This document shows, piece after piece, positions 35,630-42,471 of a stretch of DNA of 49,519 nucleotides. Position numbers and translations under genes: made by a program. Source of the stretch: Halothiobacillaceae bacterium (lineage in GTDB: Bacteria; Pseudomonadota; Gammaproteobacteria; Halothiobacillales; Halothiobacillaceae). Below the pieces are notes generated by a model. It was given only the letters and a program-made list of their open reading frames with translations. It had not been told where the DNA came from and did no database searches. The DNA is taken from positions 1-49,519 of the forward strand of contig SDAY01000004.1 in assembly GCA_006212015.1 (NCBI GenBank), given 5' to 3'. Within the stretch, counting starts at the first letter, position 1, and every line of letters begins with the position of its first letter.

Positions 35630-37054
35630 TTATGACGCGCTTGCCTGCCCCGACAATGGGGCGGACAGGCCGCCGGTCAGCGGCAGCGTCTTGTCGGCAT
35701 TGAGGATGCCCGCGGGATCGAACACGGTCCTGATCTGGCGCATCAGGTCGAGGGCGGTGTCACCCAGTTCCCTGTCGATGAAGTCGCGCTTCTCAAGGCC
35801 CACGCCATGCTCGCCGGAGAGCGTGCCGCCGAGTTCGAGCACCAGGGCGAAGACCTCGTCCAGGCAGGCATGGGCGCGCTCCCATGCGCCGGGTGCGTCC
35901 GGATCGAGCAGCAGGTTGACGTGGATGTTGCCGTTGCCGGCATGACCGAAGTTGATGATCGGGATGGCATGCGCGGCAGACAGCTTTTCCAGCCCGCCGA
36001 TCAGGGCGGGGATGCGCGAGACCGGCACGACCACGTCCTCGTTGATCTTCTTCGGCGCGACCTTGCGCAGGGCCGGGGAGAGCGCCTTGCGGGTCGCCCA
36101 CAGGGTCTGGACCTCGGCCGCATCCCTCGCCTCGCGCCATTCCAGCAGGCCGTCGACCCCGGCCGCCGCGCGGATGGAGGCGAGGGCTGGTTCCAGGCAG
36201 GCGGCCGGGCCGTCGACCTCGATCATCAGCATGGCGCGGGCGTGCACGGGCAGGTCGGCATCGGTGTGGCCGCGGATCATGTCCATCGCCGCGCCGTCGA
36301 TGAACTCCAGCGCGCAGGGTGTGACCGGCTGGGCCATCAGGCGGGCAACCGCGTCCGCCGCGCTCTGCATGTCGCGGTAGAGCGCGCGGGCGGTGCGAAT
36401 GGCCTCCGGCAGCGGGGTGAGCCGGAGCGTGGCCTCGGTGATGATGGCGAGGGTGCCCTCCGAGCCGACCAGCAGGCGGGTCAGGTCATAACCCACCACG
36501 CCCTTGGTGGTGCGGGTGCCGGTGCGGAAGTCGCGGCCGTCGCCGCTGATCGCCCGCAGGGCCAGCACGTTGTCGCGCACCGTGCCGTACTTGACCGCGC
36601 GCGGTCCGGCGGAGTTGTAGGCAAGGTTGCCACCCACGGTGCAGAACGCCGAGCTGGTCGGGTCGGGTGGCCAGAAAAAACCATGCTCGCGGGCGGCGTC
36701 CTGCACCTCGCCATTGGTCACGCCTGGCTCGACGACCATCAGCCGGTCCTCCGGGTTCACCTCCAGAATGCGGCTCATGCGCTCGAAGCTGAGCACCACC
36801 CCGCCATGAATCGGCACGGTGGCCCCGGTGGTGCCGGTGCCCCGCCCCCGCGCGGTCAGCGGGATGCGATGCGTGAAGCAGGCCTGGACCACGGCGCGGA
36901 CCTGCGCGTGATCGCTGGCGTACACGACGGCATCCGGCAGGGCATGGCGGCGGCTGTTGTCCATGCCGTAGGTCCACAGGGTGGCCCGCTCGGTGGACAT
37001 GTTGCCCGGACCCGCAGCGCGCTGGATGGCTTCAAGCTGAACCGGCCCAAGCAT
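35630..37054 (-). CDS. FAD-linked oxidase, D-lactate/glycolate dehydrogenase type
   Basis: The 474-residue flavoprotein has an N-terminal PCMH-type FAD-binding domain (about 40-215; PLTARGRGTGTTGATVPIHG, with FCTVGGNLAYNSAGPRAVKYG and LLVGSEGTLAIITEATL) and a C-terminal FAD-linked oxidase domain ending in NFGHAGNGNIHVNLL and TLSGEHGVGLEKRDF. These are the GlcD/Dld-like signatures; the substrate is probably a 2-hydroxy acid. There is no iron-sulphur domain or GlcE/GlcF partner nearby. The ATG at 37054 overlaps the last base of the SIS gene stop (TGATG). The stop TAA abuts the hairpin cluster. Confidence 0.92.
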   Translation of the reverse strand: MLGPVQLEAIQRAAGPGNMSTERATLWTYGMDNSRRHALPDAVVYASDHAQVRAVVQACFTHRIPLTARGRGTGTTGATVPIHGGVVLSFERMSRILEVNPEDRLMVVEPGVTNGEVQDAAREHGFFWPPDPTSSAFCTVGGNLAYNSAGPRAVKYGTVRDNVLALRAISGDGRDFRTGTRTTKGVVGYDLTRLLVGSEGTLAIITEATLRLTPLPEAIRTARALYRDMQSAADAVARLMAQPVTPCALEFIDGAAMDMIRGHTDADLPVHARAMLMIEVDGPAACLEPALASIRAAAGVDGLLEWREARDAAEVQTLWATRKALSPALRKVAPKKINEDVVVPVSRIPALIGGLEKLSAAHAIPIINFGHAGNGNIHVNLLLDPDAPGAWERAHACLDEVFALVLELGGTLSGEHGVGLEKRDFIDRELGDTALDLMRQIRTVFDPAGILNADKTLPLTGGLSAPLSGQASAS

Positions 37055-37614
37055 CAGGCCAGTCCGAGCAGGCGATGATCGAGTGCCTCGCACAGCGCAT
37101 GGGCCGCTGCCAGCGAGGTTTCATGCAGGGTGGTGGGGCAGGAGGTATCGAAGCTGATCACCAGGTCATCGTCCTGCAACTGACTCATCATGCTGTCCGC
37201 AAGGGCCGTGCCCATCAGGATCAGTCGCATGTCATGCTGGCGGGCACGTTCGATCAAGACGTCCAGGCCCTTCTGACGCCCACCGCTCAGGGCGAGCAGG
37301 GTGTCGCCGGGCGATGCGAGGCTACCGATCTGGATGCCGCATGAGGGGCCTTCGCCGGGCAGTGGGTGAAGCAGCACCACGGGCAGTCCGGGTCGCGGCA
37401 TGACCACGCCACGCAGGAGCAGGCCGGCAATCTGCTCGGCCAGCGATTGGGTTTCGCGCTGCGGGCAGAGGTAGACGCGGTGGCCATTGAGGCAGGTGCT
37501 CAACAGCAGTTCGGCGGCTTCGGCGAGCCTGGGGGCGGCGAGCTCGAGATGGGCGCGAACGCGCTCGAGGCGCTCGTTTGAGAGACGCAGGATCAGGTCG
37601 GAAAGAGGACTCAT
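37054..37614 (-). CDS. diaA: SIS-domain protein, DiaA-like
   Basis: In E. coli DiaA binds DnaA and times initiation; the fold is that of phosphoheptose isomerases (GmhA). The 186-residue product has a sugar-isomerase (SIS) layout: helical N-terminus, CLNGHRVYLCP, the segment SLASPGDTLLALSGGRQKGL, and a C-terminal HETSLAAAHALCEALDH. The position after lpoA-yraN is the conserved DiaA context, which is the main reason for the name; sequence similarity is modest. I chose the ATG at 37614, 7 bp after the yraN stop; an in-frame ATG at 37647 would overlap yraN. Confidence 0.75.
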   Translation of the reverse strand: MSPLSDLILRLSNERLERVRAHLELAAPRLAEAAELLLSTCLNGHRVYLCPQRETQSLAEQIAGLLLRGVVMPRPGLPVVLLHPLPGEGPSCGIQIGSLASPGDTLLALSGGRQKGLDVLIERARQHDMRLILMGTALADSMMSQLQDDDLVISFDTSCPTTLHETSLAAAHALCEALDHRLLGLA

Positions 37615-37621
37615 TCGGGAC

Positions 37622-38005
37622 TCATGCGGGGGAGGCTTCAAAGGCATTTTGCAGCCATTCTATCGAATGCTTGCCCGCGGCATGGGTGATTCCGACCACA
37701 TCGAAACGGCAGGCCCGTTGCGCATGTTGGGGATTGCGGCCGAGGAAGATGCGCGCGGCGGTCACGATACGCCGCTGCTTGGCGGGCGTGACGCTCTCCA
37801 GTGCGCCGACCAGGCCGCGCGCGGCGCGGGCGCGCACCTCGACAAAGACCAGCGCCGGGCCGTCGAGCATCACCAGGTCGATCTCGCCCCCTCGGGCATG
37901 GACGTTGCGCGCGACCAGTCGCAAGCCTTGGCGCTCGAGGTGCTCGAGTGCATGCTGCTCGCCCGCGGCCCCGCAGGCCTGGCGTGCTTCCGATCGCTCG
38001 GTCAA
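37622..38005 (-). CDS. yraN: UPF0102 family protein YraN
   Basis: Small protein of the UPF0102 family, an endonuclease-like fold of unproven function. The 127-residue product carries the family motif GGEIDLVMLDGPALVFVEVR with E41, D43 and E56. The start appears to be TTG at 38005, overlapping the lpoA stop as TTGA; no ATG or GTG precedes the conserved region closely enough. It lies in the conserved lpoA-yraN-diaA order. Confidence 0.92.
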   Translation of the reverse strand: MTERSEARQACGAAGEQHALEHLERQGLRLVARNVHARGGEIDLVMLDGPALVFVEVRARAARGLVGALESVTPAKQRRIVTAARIFLGRNPQHAQRACRFDVVGITHAAGKHSIEWLQNAFEASPA

Positions 38006-39828
38006 GGCTGGATGACATCCAGCGGGTTGGCCAGTCCGCCACGGAACAGGGCCCAGCCTGGCAGGCGTCGAATCCGGTTGCCTGCATCAAGCTTCAGCAG
38101 GCCGGTCTGGCCGCGCAGGGCGCCCTTGTGCCTGAGGTCGTCAAAGCGGGTGGCCAGCACATAGGCATCGTAGCCGAGTGCGAACAGGCGTGGCTGGCCT
38201 GTCAGCGCGGCCTGTTCGAAACGGCCGGGTTGCTCCTGGCCCGGGCGGCGTGCATAGGCGAGGATCAGCGGCATGTCGCAGAAATAGAGGCCGTCCTTGT
38301 CGCGGTCGCTGGCTGGCCTGGGGGCGCCGTCGTAGACATGCGAGGTGGCGAGGATGGGCAGGTTGCCGCCACCCTGGGCGCGCAACAGGGGCACCCATTG
38401 CTGGGCGTCGCGGGACCGCGCGACGAGGAACAGGGCATCGGCATCCTCGCGCATGCGCGGGCTGCCATCGATGGGGTCCGGGTGCGGTTGAAGCAGCTGC
38501 CGGGCCTGAGCGTCCCAACCGCCGGGCTGGTTGCCATAGCGCATGGACTCGACAATCCGCCCCCCCGCCGCCTGGTAGCGCGCGGTAAAGGCCTTGAGCG
38601 TGCGCTCGCCCAGGCTGTCTGACGGGGTCAGCGCCAGCACGCGCAGGCTGCCCTGGGCGATCAGGCGATCGGCCACCGCTTCGGCTTCATCCTCGGGCGG
38701 AAGGCCGAACTGAACCATGTTGCCTTGCGTTCCGCCGCCATTCTCGAGCGTGTTGAGGGCGATCATGGGGACCGCCGAACGAAAGCCGACCAGTGATTGC
38801 AGGGTTTCGCGGTCGAGCGGGCCAATGACGCTGGTGGCCCCTTGGGCGATGGCCTCCTCGTAGTTGCGCCTGAAGGCCTCCCGGTCCGTGGCGCCGGGAT
38901 ATTCACGCACGGGGAGGGCGGCCTCGCCGGCCTGCATCTGTGCAAGCATGACGCCGGCGCTGATCGCGTGCGCGGCCTCGGCCAGGCGGGCGTCCTGCGA
39001 CAGGAGCAGGGCGACATGCGGGGTGATGCGTGGCGCCCGCGCGGCCGCCTCGCGCTGGAGGCGTTCGAGGATGACGGGCAGCAAGGGATGACCCGGGTGA
39101 CCCTGGCGCCACTGGGCAAGCTTGTCCCCGCCATCGTGGTCAGCCTTGACCAGTTGCAGCCAATCGGCCAGCTCGGGTTCCATGATGTCGATCAGGGCCT
39201 TGTCGAAGGCGGCCTTGCCCATGCCGCCAAGCAAACGGAGGATGGCCTCCTGATTGGCCTGGCGAAGCGACTGCGGAACCAGTGTGTCGAGCGCGATGCG
39301 CTGGCGGGCGGCGTCCAGTGGGCGTTTGTCGGCGTCCAGTGCCTGGGCCAGCAATTCCAGCCGGCGAGCCGCCTCTGGCGGGGCCAGCGGCGCGGGAATA
39401 TCCTGCAGAATCCGGATGGACTCGGCGGTGCGCCCCTGCTGGAGTGCCTCGTAACCCTGCACGATACGCGCCCGGCGTGGTTCGAGGCGCAGCCAGTCCG
39501 CGCGCCGGGCCTGTGCGTCCTTGAGGTAGGCCTGCGCATTCTGGGGTTTGTTGGCGTCGATCAGGACTTCGATGGCGCCAAGCTGAAGATCGCTGCTTTG
39601 CGGGGCCGGTTGCGCGGCGGCCTTGCGCCAGAGCGCAGCGGCCAGACGAATGGGATCCTGGCTGCGCTCGGCGTCGATAATCGCCTGATCGAGCGCCGGA
39701 TCAGGGCGATGGGGTTGCGGCGCGCATGCGCCAAGCAGGGTGGCGATCAGGGCCATGGTCAGACCCATGCGCGTCAGTCGGGTCCGGCGTCCACGAAGCA
39801 ATCCCGTCACAATAGTTTCCCCTGTCAT
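38002..39828 (-). CDS. lpoA: Penicillin-binding protein activator LpoA
   Basis: Outer-membrane lipoprotein that activates PBP1a across the periplasm. The protein has up to 608 residues, with lipobox LLGAC and lipidated C35, a TPR-like N-terminal domain (about 45-270) and a C-terminal periplasmic-binding-like domain (about 285-600). The ATG at 39828 has no good ribosome-binding site, whereas an in-frame GTG at 39810 is preceded by AGGGGA, so the true start may be 39810; both keep the signal sequence. It is divergent from rsmI across 53 bp, as in E. coli. Confidence 0.93.
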   Translation of the reverse strand: MTGETIVTGLLRGRRTRLTRMGLTMALIATLLGACAPQPHRPDPALDQAIIDAERSQDPIRLAAALWRKAAAQPAPQSSDLQLGAIEVLIDANKPQNAQAYLKDAQARRADWLRLEPRRARIVQGYEALQQGRTAESIRILQDIPAPLAPPEAARRLELLAQALDADKRPLDAARQRIALDTLVPQSLRQANQEAILRLLGGMGKAAFDKALIDIMEPELADWLQLVKADHDGGDKLAQWRQGHPGHPLLPVILERLQREAAARAPRITPHVALLLSQDARLAEAAHAISAGVMLAQMQAGEAALPVREYPGATDREAFRRNYEEAIAQGATSVIGPLDRETLQSLVGFRSAVPMIALNTLENGGGTQGNMVQFGLPPEDEAEAVADRLIAQGSLRVLALTPSDSLGERTLKAFTARYQAAGGRIVESMRYGNQPGGWDAQARQLLQPHPDPIDGSPRMREDADALFLVARSRDAQQWVPLLRAQGGGNLPILATSHVYDGAPRPASDRDKDGLYFCDMPLILAYARRPGQEQPGRFEQAALTGQPRLFALGYDAYVLATRFDDLRHKGALRGQTGLLKLDAGNRIRRLPGWALFRGGLANPLDVIQP

Positions 39829-39881
39829 TTGGCAGCGGGCTAAAGTATATCCCAGTCAGAAATGCTCATTAGGATCGTCTC

Positions 39882-40733
39882 ATGCCTTTCGGCACTTTGT
39901 ATGTTGTAGCAACGCCCATCGGCAATCTGGGTGACTGGAGTCCGCGTGCCCGTGAGGTGCTGGCCGGTGTCGATCTGGTGGCCGCCGAGGATACCCGCCA
40001 CAGCCGGCCCCTGTTGCATCATTTTGGCATCGGCACGCCGATGACGGCGGTACATGCGCACAATGAGAGCGCGCGCGTGGATGACCTCATCGAACGGCTC
40101 ACGGGCGGACAGTCCATCGCCCTGATCAGCGATGCGGGCACCCCCCTGGTCAGCGATCCCGGCTTTCCGCTGGTGCGGGCCGCCCTGCGGGCGGGGGTTC
40201 GTGTGTCGCCCATCCCGGGTCCGAGCGCGGCGATGGCGGCCCTGTCCGTAGGCGGCTTGCCGAGCGACCGGTTCGTGTTCGAGGGTTTCCTGCCCGCGCG
40301 TTCATCGGCACGCAAGAGACGCCTTCAGGACCTGGTCGATGAAACGCGCACGCTGATTTTCTTCGAGGCGCCGCATCGCGTGCTTGAATCCTTGCGGGAC
40401 ATGACGGAGGTGATGGGGGCGGGGCGGGCAGCGACGCTGGCCCGTGAAATCACCAAGACCTTTGAAACCATTCGTATGGATACCCTGGGGGCCTTGGCCG
40501 AATGGGTGGCCAGCGATACCGATCAGCAGCGCGGGGAATGTGTCATTCTGATCCAGGGCGCCGAGCCCAGGAGCGAGGAGGGCGCGGCGGGAATCAGGCA
40601 GGACGTCTTGCTGAAAACGCTTTTGCAGCATGGCGTGTCGGTCAAGAGCGCGGCATCCATTGCCGCTGACCTGCTGGGTGGCAGCAAGAAAACCTACTAC
40701 CAGGCCTGTCTTGAATTGCAGAAGACGGAATGA
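39882..40733 (+). CDS. rsmI: 16S rRNA (cytidine1402-2'-O)-methyltransferase
   Basis: Methylates the 2'-hydroxyl of C1402 in the ribosomal P site with SAM. The 283-residue product is a tetrapyrrole-methylase-fold enzyme: YVVATPIGNLGD (7-18), AAEDTRHS, LISDAGTPLVSDPG and VSPIPGPSAAMAALSVGGL are the family motifs. The start ATG has AGGATC upstream. It faces away from lpoA and ends in a bidirectional terminator shared with the H-NS-like gene. rnpB, which follows rsmI in pseudomonads, is not here. Confidence 0.97.
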   Translation: MPFGTLYVVATPIGNLGDWSPRAREVLAGVDLVAAEDTRHSRPLLHHFGIGTPMTAVHAHNESARVDDLIERLTGGQSIALISDAGTPLVSDPGFPLVRAALRAGVRVSPIPGPSAAMAALSVGGLPSDRFVFEGFLPARSSARKRRLQDLVDETRTLIFFEAPHRVLESLRDMTEVMGAGRAATLAREITKTFETIRMDTLGALAEWVASDTDQQRGECVILIQGAEPRSEEGAAGIRQDVLLKTLLQHGVSVKSAASIAADLLGGSKKTYYQACLELQKTE

Positions 40734-40764
40734 AAAAAAGGCCCCGAAACCGGGGCCCTTTTTT
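40734..40764. terminator. Bidirectional terminator between rsmI and the H-NS-like gene
   Basis: A run of A residues, GGCCCCG, a short loop, CGGGGCC and a T run form a symmetrical hairpin with A/T flanks on both sides. It starts at the rsmI stop codon and lies 18 bp from the H-NS-like stop. Confidence 0.95.
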
Positions 40765-40782
40765 GAATGATGTCCGGGTGGA

Positions 40783-41127
40783 TCAGCGAATCAGGAAATC
40801 CTCCTGATGCGCGCCCTGCTCCAGGCGCTCACGCAGCCAGACCGGCTTCTGGCCGCGGCCAGTCCAGGTTTGCTCCGGGTTGGCCGGGTTGCAGTATTTC
40901 GCCGCGACCTTGCCGCCGGTGACACGCTTGGTGGCCTTGGCCGGCTTTTCCAGGCCAACCAGTTCGGCAACGGAAATACCCAGGTCTGAAGCGGTCTGCT
41001 CAACCTGACGACGCAGATCACCGGCGCGCTTGGCCTTGACCTGGCGAATGGTGGCTTCGGCGCGGTTAATCAGGGTTTCCAGGTCTTCGATGCTGAATTG
41101 ACCGAGGTCGATGGAATCAATGTGCAT
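40783..41127 (-). CDS. H-NS-family nucleoid protein
   Basis: Predicted DNA-bridging protein that silences AT-rich DNA. The 114-residue protein has an N-terminal helical oligomerisation part (about 5-60) and a C-terminal H-NS DNA-binding domain whose core is TWTGRGQKPVWL (87-98), after YCNPANPEQ. The TWTGRGxxPxWL form is that of the HvrA/Bordetella-type H-NS proteins rather than enteric H-NS. It has a very good promoter of its own just upstream (41169-41196) and a shared terminator downstream, so is probably monocistronic and abundant. Confidence 0.93.
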   Translation of the reverse strand: MHIDSIDLGQFSIEDLETLINRAEATIRQVKAKRAGDLRRQVEQTASDLGISVAELVGLEKPAKATKRVTGGKVAAKYCNPANPEQTWTGRGQKPVWLRERLEQGAHQEDFLIR

Positions 41128-41168
41128 GATGGTTGTTCCTGTTTGAGGAGGCTGGGGAAACTCGGGCC

Positions 41169-41196
41169 ATTCTATGCATCAATCCCGTTTTTTCAA
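41169..41196 (-). promoter_or_regulatory. Promoter of the H-NS-like gene
   Basis: On the minus strand TTGAAA (41191-41196), a 16-bp spacer and TAGAAT (41169-41174) are each one mismatch from consensus. The -35 lies 5 bp from the stop codon of the upstream helical-repeat gene. This is among the clearest sigma-70 promoters in the window. Confidence 0.8.
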
Positions 41197-41201
41197 ACGA
41201 A

Positions 41202-42347
41202 TTATTTCGAACGGCCCACCGGAATGCATTTTTCATGATTGAAAAGCCATTCTCCGGTTTCATCCTGTTCTTCAATCATCTCCAGTGTGCTGGCGACGAC
41301 CCCATCTTCCGCGCGCATCTTTTCATTCTTCATCCAATCCTTGATTTCCGTTTCATGTATCCCCTGCAGGCGCGCGCAGGTCATCAGGTGGGTAATCGCC
41401 ATGCGGTGGTTTTCCGCGTGGCGCGGCACATCGCGTGACAGGCCTTCGATGATCGCCAGCACGGCGGCGGCGACCCTGGCGGCCTCCGGCAGGGATTTCT
41501 GCTCCTCGCGCATGAACAGCCAGGCCTGCGCGTTCATCAGCCCGTCCATCGGGCCGCCCTGGGCGAGCATGACCCAGAGGGACTGCCAGGCGGCATCGCG
41601 GCGGGACTGGGTGCGGGCGATACGGAACAGGGTGCGCGCCAGTTCCGTCCACAGGCCGGCCTCGGCCAGGGCCTCGATGGCCTCCTTGCGCAGCTCGATC
41701 TCGGCCTCGGGCTGGCCTTCGGCCTTGGCGACCTCGGCCAGCTCCAGCAGGGCGCGGGCCGCGTCTTCCGGCAGGTGGGATCGCCTGGCGATGTCGAGCA
41801 CGTTCAGCCACTTGTCGGCGGACTGGGTGTTGTCGCCCATGTCCAGCGCCAGGCGGGCGAGGGCGCTCTCGCAGCGCAGGCGCGCGGCGGCGTCGCCCAG
41901 GCCTTCATGCTGTTCGCTGGCCTGCTCCAGCGCCTGCCAGGCGCGCAGGGTCTTGCCCTGCTCGCGGCAGATCGTGCCGAGGTGCTCGAGCATGTCCGCG
42001 CGCAGCGCGGCGAGCTCCGCATCCCCGGACGCATCCCCGGCCGTGCCGATCGCCTTCAGCGCCTGCTCCAGATGACCGATGGCATCGTTCGGACGCCCCA
42101 GCGCGTGCTCGGCCAGGGCCTGGGTGTGCAGCAGGGCGAAATCCGGCCCGGCGGCCAGGGCCTGTTCCGCGATGGCTGCGGCCTCCTGCGCCCGGCCGGC
42201 GGAAAGCAGGGCATAGGCCAGGTGGTCGGCGGCCTCGAAGGCGATGTCGGCCTGGCCCCTGGTCAGGGCCTGGTCGATCAGGGCGCGCTGGCCGGCCTCA
42301 TCGAGGGTGCCTTCGCGCAGGGCGTTCAATGCGTCTTGTGTGTTCAT
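41202..42347 (-). CDS. Uncharacterised TPR-like helical-repeat protein
   Basis: I do not recognise a named family. The 381-residue protein is almost wholly alpha-helical and Ala/Leu/Glu-rich, with repeated 30-40-residue units resembling tetratricopeptide repeats (for example LAYALLSAGRAQEAAAIAEQ and LAEHALGRPNDAIGHLEQAL) up to about residue 235, then a less regular helical C-terminal part. There is no signal peptide or membrane segment, so it is probably a cytoplasmic scaffold. I chose the ATG at 42347 because sequence upstream in the frame looks non-coding; the ribosome-binding site is poor. It diverges from the M16C peptidase across 124 bp and is followed by the H-NS-like gene. Confidence 0.8.
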   Translation of the reverse strand: MNTQDALNALREGTLDEAGQRALIDQALTRGQADIAFEAADHLAYALLSAGRAQEAAAIAEQALAAGPDFALLHTQALAEHALGRPNDAIGHLEQALKAIGTAGDASGDAELAALRADMLEHLGTICREQGKTLRAWQALEQASEQHEGLGDAAARLRCESALARLALDMGDNTQSADKWLNVLDIARRSHLPEDAARALLELAEVAKAEGQPEAEIELRKEAIEALAEAGLWTELARTLFRIARTQSRRDAAWQSLWVMLAQGGPMDGLMNAQAWLFMREEQKSLPEAARVAAAVLAIIEGLSRDVPRHAENHRMAITHLMTCARLQGIHETEIKDWMKNEKMRAEDGVVASTLEMIEEQDETGEWLFNHEKCIPVGRSK

Positions 42348-42471
42348 GATCAATGAGGACAAGGCCCTTGCGGGCGCGGGGTTGGAACGGGCTGAAACGG
42401 GCCGCATGGTATCATCCCGGCCATCCCCCATACCGAATACCCGCCAGCGCGCCGGGTGAGAAACCCCTGAA

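Noticed and set aside
39829-40800. RNase P RNA (rnpB) near rsmI
   Set aside because: In pseudomonads rnpB follows rsmI, but only a terminator and the H-NS-like gene follow here.
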